DNA of 64,000 bases, from positions 62,001 through 126,000 of the forward strand of contig JAIXSE010000014.1 of assembly GCA_027484825.1 (NCBI GenBank), written 5' to 3'. Below the pieces are notes generated by a model. The model was given only the letters and a program-made list of their open reading frames with translations, was not told the DNA's origin and searched no databases. This DNA comes from Rubrivivax sp. GTDB lineage: Bacteria; Pseudomonadota; Gammaproteobacteria; Burkholderiales; Burkholderiaceae_C. The number at the start of each line of letters is the position of its first letter. The stretch's first letter is position 1. A program made the position numbers and the translations under genes. This document shows, piece by piece, positions 24,727-33,401 of this stretch.

Positions 24727-25965
24727 TCAATCGAGCCGGCGCAGAATCAACGAGGTGTTGATGCCTCCGAAGGCGAAATTGTTGGTCATGGCGAATTCGG
24801 TGTGCAGCGAACGGCCACCGGCCTTGACATAGTCGAGGTCGCCGCAGCGCGGGTCCACCTGCTGCAGATTGAGGGTGGGGGCGAACCAGCCGGTGCGCAT
24901 CATCTCCAGCGTCATCCAGGCTTCCAGGGCGCCGCAGGCCCCCAGCGTGTGGCCCATGTAGCTCTTGAGCGAGGAGATCGCCACCTTCTCGCCGAACACC
25001 GACTGCGTGCCCTGGCTCTCCGCAACGTCGCCCTGATCGGTGCTGGTGCCGTGGGCATTGATGTAGGGAATGGCTGATGGCGGCAGGCCGGCGTCTTCCA
25101 GCGCCAGGCGCATGGCCTGGGCCATGGTGGCCGATTGCGGCTGCGTCACATGGGTGCCGTCGCAGTTGGTGCCGTAGCCCACGATTTCACCGAGCATGCG
25201 GGCGCCGCGCGCCTTGGCATGGTCATAGTCTTCCAGCAGGAAGGTGCAGGCGCCTTCGCCCAGCACCAGGCCGTCGCGCTCCGCATCGAAGGGGCGCGGG
25301 GTGGTGCGGGGTTGCTGGTTGTAGCGGGTGCTGGTGGCAAACAGCGTGTCGAAGACGGCGGCCTGCGTGGCGTCCAGTTCCTCGGCACCACCGGCCAGCA
25401 TGGCCACCTGGCGGCCGCTCTGGATGGTTTCGTAGGCGTAGCCCAGCCCCTGGCTGCCGGAGGTGCAGGCGCTGCTGGTGGTGATGATGCGCCCGGTGAT
25501 GCCGAAGAACACCGCGATGTTCACGGTCGCCGTGTGCGACATCATCTTCACGTAGGTGTTGGCATTGATGCCCTCGGTGCTGCGCGAGGTGATCATCCGG
25601 CCGAAGTCGCCCACGGCGCTGGGCGTACCGCTGGAGCTGCCGAAGCTCACGCCCAGGCGGCCGCTGGTGACCAGCGGGTCGCCCAGCAGACCGGCCTGTT
25701 CCAGCGCCAGTTCCGCCGAGCGGGTGGCCATCTGGGCCACCCGGCCCATGCTGCGCATGCTCTTGCGGTTGTAGCGGTCAGCCGGCAGTTCAAACGGGGC
25801 GCAGGGCACACCGACCTGCGTGTTCAGGCCTTCATAGTCGGCCCAGGCCTGCATGCGCTGGACCTTGTTGGTCTCGGCCCGCAGGCTGTCCAGCATCGTC
25901 TCCACGTCATGCCCCAGCGGCGACAGCGCGCCGATGCCGGTGATGACGACTCTCTTCTTGCTCAT
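24727..25965 (-). CDS. Beta-ketoacyl-ACP synthase (ApeR-like)
   Basis: A 412-residue FabF-like condensing enzyme of the aryl polyene system. The Cys-His-His triad is intact: Cys in TTSSACTSGSQ, His in NAHGTSTDQGD and His in SYMGHTLGACGALEAW. It starts MSKKRVVITGIGALSPLG, and its ATG overlaps the stop of the ketoreductase gene (ATGA at 25962-25965). Two full ketosynthases plus a truncated chain-length factor occur in this cluster, as in characterised aryl polyene loci. Confidence 0.93.
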   Translation of the reverse strand: MSKKRVVITGIGALSPLGHDVETMLDSLRAETNKVQRMQAWADYEGLNTQVGVPCAPFELPADRYNRKSMRSMGRVAQMATRSAELALEQAGLLGDPLVTSGRLGVSFGSSSGTPSAVGDFGRMITSRSTEGINANTYVKMMSHTATVNIAVFFGITGRIITTSSACTSGSQGLGYAYETIQSGRQVAMLAGGAEELDATQAAVFDTLFATSTRYNQQPRTTPRPFDAERDGLVLGEGACTFLLEDYDHAKARGARMLGEIVGYGTNCDGTHVTQPQSATMAQAMRLALEDAGLPPSAIPYINAHGTSTDQGDVAESQGTQSVFGEKVAISSLKSYMGHTLGACGALEAWMTLEMMRTGWFAPTLNLQQVDPRCGDLDYVKAGGRSLHTEFAMTNNFAFGGINTSLILRRLD

Positions 25966-26687
25966 CCCACCATCCCCCCGTTCACCGAAATCACCTGCCG
26001 CGTGATGTAGGCCGCATCGGCGCTCATCAGGAAGCTCACCGTGGCCGCCACTTCCTCCGGGCGGCCGACGCGGCGTGCCGGGATGATCTTCAGCGCTTCC
26101 TCGGTGAGGGCGGCGTCGATCATGTCGGTGTCGATCAGGCCCGGCGCCACGCAGTTGACGGTGATCTGGCGGCTGGCCAGTTCCACCGCCAGCGCCTTGG
26201 TGGCGCCGATGATGCCGGCCTTGGCGGCGCTGTAGTTGACCTGACCGCGGTTGCCCATGAGCCCGCTGACCGAGGCCAGCGTGACGATGCGGCCTGCCGC
26301 CTTGCGGCGCACCAGCGGCATGGTCAGCGGCTGCAGCACGTTGAAGAAGGCATCCAGGTTGGTGTGGATGACATCGTCCCAATCCTCGCCGCTGAGCGCG
26401 GGGAAAGCGCCGTCGCGTGCGATGCCGGCATTGCAGACCACGCCGTAATAGCAGCCGTGAGCCTCCACGTCTGCCAGCAGCGCCTCGGCGGCGGCGGCGC
26501 GGTCGGCCACGTCGAACTGCAGCACACGGGCCTGGCGGCCCAGCGCCCGGATCTCGTCGGCGGCCGACTCGGCCTGGCCGAGTTCGCGGCGGCAATGCAG
26601 CACCACGTCGTAGCCGTCGCGCGCCAGGCGCAGCGCAATCGCGCGGCCGATGCCGCGGCTGGATCCCGTCACCAGGACTGTGCTCAA
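25962..26687 (-). CDS. 3-ketoacyl-ACP reductase (FabG/ApeQ-like)
   Basis: NADPH-dependent SDR that reduces the 3-keto group after each condensation. The cofactor motif is TGSSRGIGRA; NAG, S (LASVSGLMG) and YxxxK (YSAAKAG) are present. The start is a TTG at 26687, supported by AGGGAGA upstream and by TTGA overlap with the dehydratase stop, matching the ATGA coupling elsewhere in the cluster. The length of 241 is normal. The upstream part of the open frame is the out-of-frame shadow of the dehydratase gene. Confidence 0.93.
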   Translation of the reverse strand: MSTVLVTGSSRGIGRAIALRLARDGYDVVLHCRRELGQAESAADEIRALGRQARVLQFDVADRAAAAEALLADVEAHGCYYGVVCNAGIARDGAFPALSGEDWDDVIHTNLDAFFNVLQPLTMPLVRRKAAGRIVTLASVSGLMGNRGQVNYSAAKAGIIGATKALAVELASRQITVNCVAPGLIDTDMIDAALTEEALKIIPARRVGRPEEVAATVSFLMSADAAYITRQVISVNGGMVG

Positions 26688-27142
26688 GATGTCTCTCCCT
26701 TCAGGAATTCGCTGGGGTCCTCCGGACCGAAAACAGTGATGGTGGCGCTGGCCAGCTCGGTCTCGCCACTGCGGATCTGGCAGTCGAACTGACCCAGGCC
26801 ATTGTCGGCCTGGTAGCTGCGGCGGACCTCCACCTGCAGCACCTGACCGACCGGATAGCGGGCCAGCGCGCTGCGGTAGCGGCGGGTGCCGAGCAGGAAG
26901 CCGATGCGAGGCGTTTTGCCTTCGCGGCGCCCGCACCAGCCGGCCCAGGCGGCCACCGCCTGCGCCATGTATTCAAGGCCGATCCAGGCGTCGACAGCGC
27001 CATCGCGGCAGAACAGGTTGTCGCCCTTGACCTGCACTTCGGCCAGCAGGCGTTCCGCTTCGGCCTCGAGGACGCGGTCCAGCAGGCACATGGGTCCGGC
27101 ATGCGGCACCAGCTCGGTGATGGGGGGCAGGGCCTCAGTCAT
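26684..27142 (-). CDS. 3-hydroxyacyl-ACP dehydratase (ApeP-like hotdog)
   Basis: A 152-residue single-hotdog dehydratase of the ApeP kind. PHAGPMCLLDRVL carries the catalytic His and WIGLEYMAQAVAAWAG the Glu helix. It removes water from the 3-hydroxyacyl intermediate to build conjugated double bonds. The start codon overlaps the upstream ketosynthase stop by 8 nt and its stop is shared with the TTG start of the reductase. A second dehydratase domain is fused to the ligase at 36.6-38.3 kb. Confidence 0.9.
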   Translation of the reverse strand: MTEALPPITELVPHAGPMCLLDRVLEAEAERLLAEVQVKGDNLFCRDGAVDAWIGLEYMAQAVAAWAGWCGRREGKTPRIGFLLGTRRYRSALARYPVGQVLQVEVRRSYQADNGLGQFDCQIRSGETELASATITVFGPEDPSEFLKGETS

Positions 27143-28313
27143 GGCTCAACACCAGGCATGCGTTGTTGCCGCCGAAGGCGAAGGAATTGCTCATCACATG
27201 GCGCGGCGCCTGCGGCAGGCGCTCACCCGGCGAGACCAGGCGGATGGCGGGCAGGTCGGCGTCGCGCTGTCCGTCGAAATGATGCACGGGCAGCCGACCG
27301 TCGCCGGTGACGGTCAGCCAGGCGATCGCCGCTTCAATCGCGCCCGCCGCTCCCAGCGCATGGCCAGTCAGCGGTTTGGTGGAAGAGCAGGGCAGATCCA
27401 GCCCGAAGAGCGACGCCACGGCGCGGCTTTCCATTGCATCGTTCTGCGGTGTGGCGGTGCCGTGCAGGTTGAGGTAGCCGATGTCGGCCGGGCTCAGTCC
27501 CGCCCGTTGCAGCGCCGTCTGCATTGCGGCCAGGGCACCGCGGCCGGTGGGCTCTGGCGCGGAGATGTGATGGGCATCAGAGCTCTCGCCATACCCGGAC
27601 AGCCGGACCGGCGAGGGACTGCGGCTCAGCATGAACAGCGCCGCGCCTTCACCGATGTTGATGCCGGCGCGCGTGGCGCTCATCGGGCGGCACAGGGCCG
27701 CATCCACCGAGTCCAGCGCATGGAAGCCGGCCACCGTCATGCCGCACAGCGTGTCCACACCGCCGACCAGCACCGCATCACACAGGCCGGCGCGGATCAG
27801 CCGGGCGCCGCTGGCCAGCGCCTTGGCGCCGGAGGAACAGGCGGTGGACACCACATAGCTGGGGCCGCCCAGCCCCAGCAGACGGCTCAAGGTCTGCGCG
27901 GGCGAGCCGAGTTCCTGCTGCGCCACATGGAAGTCGGGCGGGAAGGCGCCGTCGCGGGTCAGGACCGCCATCGCGGCTTCGCTTTCGCTGACGCCGGAGG
28001 TGCTGGTGCCCAGCACGACGCCGATGCGGTGTGCCCCGTGGGCATCGATGGCGGCGTCCACCGAGCTGCGGATCTGGGCCAGCGCGGCCAGCAGCATCGC
28101 GTTGTTGCGGCTGCGCGCCTGCAGCGGCAGATGGTCCACCGAAGGCAGGGCGGCCTGCACGGCGCCCAGATGCACCGCATGGCCGGGCCAGACGCTGGTG
28201 TTGAGGGCCACGCCCGATGGCTGCGAGGCCCACACGGCCGTGCGCAGCGAATCAAGATCGGCGCCGGCGGCGCAGACGACGCCCGGTGCGTGGAGATAGA
28301 GGATGTCGTTCAT
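27135..28313 (-). CDS. Beta-ketoacyl-ACP synthase (ApeO-like)
   Basis: Second full ketosynthase of the cluster, 392 residues. Cys in VSTACSSGAKAL, His in LHGTATPQNDAME and His in LTGHALGAAGAIEAAIAW form the triad, and the terminal NSFAFGGNNACLVL is conserved. ATG 28313 overlaps the DUF3261 stop (ATGA 28310-28313). In characterised aryl polyene systems the ApeO-type synthase pairs with the chain-length-factor protein for elongation; the same is likely here. Confidence 0.92.
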   Translation of the reverse strand: MNDILYLHAPGVVCAAGADLDSLRTAVWASQPSGVALNTSVWPGHAVHLGAVQAALPSVDHLPLQARSRNNAMLLAALAQIRSSVDAAIDAHGAHRIGVVLGTSTSGVSESEAAMAVLTRDGAFPPDFHVAQQELGSPAQTLSRLLGLGGPSYVVSTACSSGAKALASGARLIRAGLCDAVLVGGVDTLCGMTVAGFHALDSVDAALCRPMSATRAGINIGEGAALFMLSRSPSPVRLSGYGESSDAHHISAPEPTGRGALAAMQTALQRAGLSPADIGYLNLHGTATPQNDAMESRAVASLFGLDLPCSSTKPLTGHALGAAGAIEAAIAWLTVTGDGRLPVHHFDGQRDADLPAIRLVSPGERLPQAPRHVMSNSFAFGGNNACLVLSHD

Positions 28314-28918
28314 GGCGCCCCCAGGGGCTGAGAGTCGATCAGCAGGCGATAGCCTTCCGCCGTGTTGAGGAGGTCCACCTGCTGCGGCGAGGGTCGGCGC
28401 ACCGTCAGGTGTACGGTGTCGCCCTGGCGCAAGACCTGGCCGTCCGCCGTCTCGACCCAGGTCCAGCCGGCGGGCAGGGCGGCGCGCACCGCATCGACGG
28501 GCCAGAACACCAGGCAGAGGTCGCGCAGCATGCGATCGGTGTCGACCTCCGCCGGCAGCCGTGGATGCCGCGTCACCTGCAACTGCTCGCCGTCCCACTG
28601 CATCAGCAGCACCCGCTGACCCAATGCAAAGCCGGCCAGCAGCAGGCCGGAAGCATCCAACTGCAATTGCAGGTCGACCTGCTGTGCGCGGGCCTGCGGG
28701 CGGTCCAGCCGGGTCACGCTCAGCCGCTGGCTGTAGGCGTAGCTGGCGGTCCCCAGGGCCGAAGGCGGCAACCGCAGCGGCGGCAGCTCGACCCGCGGCG
28801 CAGCGGGGGGCGGCGCCGTCGGTGCCGCGCAGCCGGCCAGCAGTGCGGCGGCAGGCGCGATCACCGCGGTGGACAGCGCCAGCGCGGCCAACGGGAAGAG
28901 GTCGCGACGTCGGGTCAT
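28310..28918 (-). CDS. DUF3261 lipoprotein of the polyene cluster
   Basis: A 202-residue putative outer-membrane lipoprotein. The signal MTRRRDLFPLAALALSTAVIAPAAALLAGC has a lipobox (LLAGC, Cys 30), followed by a Pro-rich linker and a beta-rich domain (YSQRLSVTRLDRPQAR..., LLLAGFALGQRVLLMQWDG). DUF3261 proteins accompany aryl polyene clusters and, together with the LolA-like protein and MMPL exporter, are thought to help place the product in the outer membrane. The start overlaps the methyltransferase stop (ATGA). Confidence 0.85.
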   Translation of the reverse strand: MTRRRDLFPLAALALSTAVIAPAAALLAGCAAPTAPPPAAPRVELPPLRLPPSALGTASYAYSQRLSVTRLDRPQARAQQVDLQLQLDASGLLLAGFALGQRVLLMQWDGEQLQVTRHPRLPAEVDTDRMLRDLCLVFWPVDAVRAALPAGWTWVETADGQVLRQGDTVHLTVRRPSPQQVDLLNTAEGYRLLIDSQPLGAP

Positions 28919-29991
28919 GCCTGCACGAATCTCATCAGGCTGTGGCAGTAGCCGATGCCGTCGCGCACCGTCTGCAGCCGCAGGCCGGCGGCCTCGGCCA
29001 GTCGGATGTAGTCCGCGCTCTCGTAGACCTTGCTGTTGCCGCTGGCCATGGCGGTGAAATAGGGCGAGGTGTTGATCAGGCAGTAGGCGGCGATGTCGTA
29101 GCGCTGGCGGTCCCAGAAGGTGTCCATCACCAGCACCTGGCCGCCGGGGCCGAGCGCGGCCCGCACGCGCCGGAAGATGCTGGCGATCTGTTCTTCGCCG
29201 AAGCAGCTGAGGAACTGGCTCATCCACACCAGGTCCATGCCGGCGGGCAGCGCAAGGTCCGGATCCAGCAGGTCCCGCGGATGGAAGTGGGCCCGCTCGC
29301 GCAGGCCGGCCTGGGTCAGCGTGGCCTCGGCCAGTGCCAGTTGGGGCGGCAGGTCCACCAGATGCAGCTCCACGGTCGCGTCGTGGCCCAGGGCCGCGCA
29401 ACTGAACTTGCCGGTGTTGGCGCCGATGTCCATCACGCGGCGTGGCACGGTGGCGAAGACGTCGGGCAGGATGTCCGGGAAGGAGGTGTCCGAGTAGTGA
29501 TGGTCGAAGGCGAACCAGCTGGACTTGGCCGGCTCGGGCAACTGGGACAGCACCGGATAGATGCTGGTCCAGTCGCCCAGGTGGCTCAGGCCCAGCGGCT
29601 TGCCGGCGTCCAGCGAGCGCTCCAGCTCGAACAGGCCCTGATAGCAGACATCGTGCACGAAGTCGAAGTTGATGCGGGTGATGTCGTCCGAGATCAGGCA
29701 AAAGCCGGTCTTGTCCAACTGCCAGCGGCCTTCCTCGATCAGCACCACACCGGCCGAGAGGCAGGACTCCAGCACCAGCTTGAGCGAATAACGGCTCCAG
29801 CGACCCAGCGCCACGAGCTCGTCCATGGTGGCGCCGCGTTCCCCCGCTTCGGCCAGCGTCTGCAGCATGCCGCGCTTCCAGGCGTAACGCACGCAGTGGA
29901 ACACCACCGGGCCGAAGGCAATCTTCTGGGCCTCGAAGCGGGCATCGAAGGCGCGCTGCCGCGGGGGCGAGAATTTTTTGGTCTCAAGCAT
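28915..29991 (-). CDS. SAM-dependent methyltransferase of the polyene cluster
   Basis: A 358-residue class I enzyme with an N-terminal winged-helix-like dimerisation part (GMLQTLAEAGERGATMDELVALGRWSRYSLKLVLES), as in small-molecule O-methyltransferases, and a C-terminal SAM fold with motif I VMDIGANTGKFSCAALG and motif III GPGGQVLVMDTFW. It probably methylates the aryl head group (O- or C-methylation; not decidable here). Its start overlaps the exporter stop by 8 nt, so it belongs to the cluster transcript. Confidence 0.87.
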   Translation of the reverse strand: MLETKKFSPPRQRAFDARFEAQKIAFGPVVFHCVRYAWKRGMLQTLAEAGERGATMDELVALGRWSRYSLKLVLESCLSAGVVLIEEGRWQLDKTGFCLISDDITRINFDFVHDVCYQGLFELERSLDAGKPLGLSHLGDWTSIYPVLSQLPEPAKSSWFAFDHHYSDTSFPDILPDVFATVPRRVMDIGANTGKFSCAALGHDATVELHLVDLPPQLALAEATLTQAGLRERAHFHPRDLLDPDLALPAGMDLVWMSQFLSCFGEEQIASIFRRVRAALGPGGQVLVMDTFWDRQRYDIAAYCLINTSPYFTAMASGNSKVYESADYIRLAEAAGLRLQTVRDGIGYCHSLMRFVQA

Positions 29992-32290
29992 CAGGCATGA
30001 AGAACGGAGTGAGCAGCCAGGTCAGGAAGACACCGAACAGCAGCGTCAGCCCGAAAGCATGCAGGGCGGGCGTGCCGGACAGGGCCAGCAGACCGAAGGA
30101 CAGCAAGGTGGAGGCCGCAGCCAGGGTCACCGAGAGGAAGGGGCGGGTGTCCTCGCGGCCGGGTTGCTCCAGCAGGAAGATGCCGTAGTCCACGCCCAGC
30201 CCCAGCAGGATGAGCAGCGGCAGGATGTGGAACAGCTGTAGCACCTGGCCGGTGAGCGCGAGCAGCGCCACGGTCAGGAGACTGGCCAGTGCGGTCGGCG
30301 CCAGCGCGCGCCAGGCGGATGCGCCGAAGCGCCAGGCCAGCGCGGCCCAGGTGAGCAGGTAGGCCAGGACGAGGACGCCGGTCATCAGCTGGCGGTAGCG
30401 TCCAAGCAGATGGCTGACCTCTTCGACCTTGTCGATCCAGGTGACCCCGTCCAGCTGCAGGGTGGCCAGGGCGTGGCGGGTGTCGGCGGACAGGGTGCCC
30501 CGCAGCAGGACGGCGGTGGCGGGTTGGCCGGTCGTGCCGCTGGTGTCACCGATCGGGCCCAGCCACTGCGCCCGCAGCGGTTCGCTGGCGGGGCTGGTCA
30601 GCCAGGCCTGCGGGCTGAGTTCAGGGCTGTTGTTGGCCGTTGGGGGCGCCACCGGCTGCTCCAGGCGTGCGGAGAGTTCCGGCGCCAGCTCATTCAGGCG
30701 ACGCCGCACCAGGGCCGAATCCTCCCGCTGACGGCGCAGCGACGGCAGCCAGTCGGACACCGCCTGCACCTGCACGCCCAGGCTGCGCAGCCGCGCGGTC
30801 AGGGCCTCCTCGCGTTCCAGCATCTGTTGCTCGGAGTCGCCGCGCACCACGAAGAACTGGGCCACGCCCGGGGCCTGGATCAGCCGTGCGAATTCGCGCT
30901 GCTGATCCAGCATGGCGGCCGGAGCCGACTGCAACTGTCGAATGTCGTCATCCACCCGCAACCGGGTGGCTGCCGCGAGGGTGAGCATCACGCAGGCCAG
31001 GCTCAGCAGCATCAGCGCGCGGCGGCTCAAGCTGGGCCAGCAGGCGCGTCGCGCTCCCAGCCACTGGGCAAAGCGGGTCGGCGCCATGTGCCCCGGACCG
31101 TCCATCAACGGCACCCACCAGAGCACCGTCACGAAGGCCGCCACCAGGCCCGCACCGGAAAACACCGCCACCTGACGCAGACCGGGGAAGGGCGGCAGCG
31201 CCAGCAGCGCATAGCCGATCACGGTGGTGCCCATGGCCAGGCTGACGATCGGAATCTGACGCTGGAGCATGGTCCAGCGCTCATGCGGCGCCAAACCCTG
31301 GCGGGCGCTGAAGTAGTTGCTGCCGTAGTTCTCCGCCACCCCCAGCAGGCTGGCGCCGAACACCAGGGTCACCAGATGCAGCTCGCCAAAGCACAGCAGG
31401 CTGACCGAGGTGGCCACCAGCAGCCCGACGGCCATGGACAGCATCACCAGCAGGCGCGGCCGCACCGAGCGGAAGGCCAGCAGGGTCAGGGCCACGATGC
31501 CCAGGAAGGAGCCCAGGCCGATGGTGTGGATCTCGGACTGCGCCTGCTCCGAGGCGGCGGCGGCAAACAGCGGCACGCCGGCCTGGATCACCTGAGCCCC
31601 TTGGGCCCGCGCCGCCTGCGCGGCTGCCTCCAGCCGGGGCAGCACGGCGCGCTGCGCGCTGATCGAGAAGCCCGAGCCCGGTAGCTCCACCAGGATCAGC
31701 GCATAACTGCGCTTCGGCTGTTGCGGGTCGGTCAGCATCAGCCGCCCGTCCTGCACCCGCACACGGCTGCCCTGGGCTCGCTCGGCCAGCCATTGGCCAA
31801 ACAGATTCAGCGGGTCGTCCGACCAGCGACCGGCCCGTGGGCCCGCGATCGGTTGATAGAGCCCGGCCAGTGCCGCGTCGGCGAGGGCGGCCGTTTGGGC
31901 CTCCTGCAGTCGCTCACGCCAGGTCGGGGTCAGCAGCCCGCTGCGGACCGGCCCGAACAGATCCAGCCAGGCCTGCTGCTCGGCCTCCGCCACCCGGTGA
32001 CGGGCGGGCAGGTCACCGAGCGTCCGCAGGAAGACGTCGGCCGCGGCCTGGGCCTGCGGCCAATCACCACCGCCCACCAGAATGCTGATGCGGCGGGCGC
32101 CGGCATCGGCCAGGGCCTGTGTCGCCTGCGCGGCTTCCGGCCGCTGCTCGTCCCGGGGCAGCATGGCCAGCACATCGGTGACCGGCGCATGGCCCTGCAC
32201 GCCCCAGTACCAGACGTTGTGGGCCAGACAGGCGAGCACGAGTACGAGCCACAGGCCCGCCAGGCGCCGGGTGATGCGTTCAAGACTCAC
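29984..32290 (-). CDS. MMPL/RND-family exporter of the polyene cluster
   Basis: A 768-residue inner-membrane exporter with two halves, each a large periplasmic loop and about six helices (one N-terminal helix; the clusters IGLGSFLGIVALTLLAF to FVTVLWWVPL and LMTGVLVLAYLLTWAAL to FLTWLLTPFF). The second half has LGLGVDYGIFLLEQ, the usual proton-relay Asp motif; in the first half the equivalent reads LGVAENYGSNYFSA without that Asp. It probably lifts the lipid-linked polyene out of the inner membrane, with the LolA-like partner encoded just upstream (ATGA overlap). Confidence 0.9.
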   Translation of the reverse strand: MSLERITRRLAGLWLVLVLACLAHNVWYWGVQGHAPVTDVLAMLPRDEQRPEAAQATQALADAGARRISILVGGGDWPQAQAAADVFLRTLGDLPARHRVAEAEQQAWLDLFGPVRSGLLTPTWRERLQEAQTAALADAALAGLYQPIAGPRAGRWSDDPLNLFGQWLAERAQGSRVRVQDGRLMLTDPQQPKRSYALILVELPGSGFSISAQRAVLPRLEAAAQAARAQGAQVIQAGVPLFAAAASEQAQSEIHTIGLGSFLGIVALTLLAFRSVRPRLLVMLSMAVGLLVATSVSLLCFGELHLVTLVFGASLLGVAENYGSNYFSARQGLAPHERWTMLQRQIPIVSLAMGTTVIGYALLALPPFPGLRQVAVFSGAGLVAAFVTVLWWVPLMDGPGHMAPTRFAQWLGARRACWPSLSRRALMLLSLACVMLTLAAATRLRVDDDIRQLQSAPAAMLDQQREFARLIQAPGVAQFFVVRGDSEQQMLEREEALTARLRSLGVQVQAVSDWLPSLRRQREDSALVRRRLNELAPELSARLEQPVAPPTANNSPELSPQAWLTSPASEPLRAQWLGPIGDTSGTTGQPATAVLLRGTLSADTRHALATLQLDGVTWIDKVEEVSHLLGRYRQLMTGVLVLAYLLTWAALAWRFGASAWRALAPTALASLLTVALLALTGQVLQLFHILPLLILLGLGVDYGIFLLEQPGREDTRPFLSVTLAAASTLLSFGLLALSGTPALHAFGLTLLFGVFLTWLLTPFFMPDA

Positions 32291-32988
32291 TGGAACAGGG
32301 CAGGTTCAGGCGCGACGTCGGGTCGCAGGTGGTCGAGCTGGATCAGGCTTTCGTCGCCGTTGGCCTCGAACAGTTGGATGCGCCGCACGAAGCTGTTGCC
32401 CTCCAGCACCACCCGTTGCAGCACCTGGCGCAAGGGACCCGGCTTGGGCAGCAGCGACAGCTGCCAGCTGTCGTCCTGCAGGTCGCCGCTCACCTCGAAC
32501 AGCTCGCCCAGGCTGCTGACGTCGCCATTGAGCAGCGAGAACATCAGCGTGTTGATCACTCGCACCGCCGGCTCTCGGGCCGCGTCCAGCCGCATGGCCG
32601 TCTGACCGCCCTGGGTGGCGCGGATTTCCTCGCGGGTGAGCCGCAGCTCGCTGGCAAAGGGCTTGGTGGTGCGCCACAGCACGCCCAGGCCGCGGGCCAG
32701 CACGAAGTCGCCCCGGGACACCAGCGGCTTGGCAAAGCCCGGCACCTTCTTGGTCTGCATGAAATCACCGCGCAGCCATTCGGGCTGCTTCAGACGGCGA
32801 CGCACCTTCTGCGCCACGTCGGACGCGCCCGGTGCTGTGGATGCCGCAGGTGCCGTCGCGGAAGCCGTTGAAGCAGTTGAAGCAGTTGCAGGGGACCCCG
32901 CCGCAGTGGCGGCCGTCCCGGCGGCGCGCGTCAGTCCCGGCAGGGCGGCGGCCATCAGGCCGGCCAGCATCAGAGGGCGTCGTTTCAT
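32287..32988 (-). CDS. LolA-like outer-membrane lipoprotein carrier
   Basis: A 233-residue periplasmic protein. The signal MKRRPLMLAGLMAAALPGLTRA is followed by an Ala/Thr/Ser linker and then a LolA-type half-barrel: WLRGDFMQTKKVPGFAKPLVSRGDFVLARGLGVLWRTTKPF and VFELRxxx-like strands. The motif GDFxQ...LxSxGxF is the LolA pattern. It should shuttle the hydrophobic product across the periplasm between the MMPL exporter and the outer-membrane lipoprotein. Its start overlaps the thioesterase stop by ATGA. Confidence 0.88.
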   Translation of the reverse strand: MKRRPLMLAGLMAAALPGLTRAAGTAATAAGSPATASTASTASATAPAASTAPGASDVAQKVRRRLKQPEWLRGDFMQTKKVPGFAKPLVSRGDFVLARGLGVLWRTTKPFASELRLTREEIRATQGGQTAMRLDAAREPAVRVINTLMFSLLNGDVSSLGELFEVSGDLQDDSWQLSLLPKPGPLRQVLQRVVLEGNSFVRRIQLFEANGDESLIQLDHLRPDVAPEPALFQ

Positions 32989-33401
32989 TCGGGCCTCACG
33001 CCGAGCCGGTCCCACAGCACCTGCGGGCAGACGTACTGCATCTCCCGCGAGGCGATGTCCACCGCCACCTGGATGGTGTAGGCCTTGTTGATCGCCTTGC
33101 CGGTGTTGGCATCACGGATGACATAGTCGATCTTGAGCCGGTTCTCCCACTCGACGATCTCGGCCCGCACCACCACGCGGCGACCGTAAGGCAGCATGTC
33201 CACGTACTTGAGCCGCATGTCCACGACCGGCCAGGCATAGCCGGATTCGCGCATCTGCGGATAGTCGTAGTCGAAGCGGCCCAGCAGCGCATTGCGGGCC
33301 AGCTCCAGATACTTCACGTAGTGACCGTGCCAGACGATGTCCATCGGGTCCAGGTCATGGAACGCCGGGCTCAGCGTGATCTCATGAAACAGCTCAGGCA
33401 T
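32985..33401 (-). CDS. Acyl-CoA/ACP thioesterase (4HBT hotdog, ApeK-like)
   Basis: A 138-residue single hotdog of the 4-hydroxybenzoyl-CoA thioesterase family. PAFHDLDPMDIVWHGHYVKYLELAR contains the family Asp (DPMDIVWHGHYVKYLE). It can release the finished polyene or clear stalled ACP intermediates. The start overlaps the ammonia-lyase stop by 8 nt. A similar thioesterase is a constant member of aryl polyene loci. Confidence 0.9.
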   Translation of the reverse strand: MPELFHEITLSPAFHDLDPMDIVWHGHYVKYLELARNALLGRFDYDYPQMRESGYAWPVVDMRLKYVDMLPYGRRVVVRAEIVEWENRLKIDYVIRDANTGKAINKAYTIQVAVDIASREMQYVCPQVLWDRLGVRPE

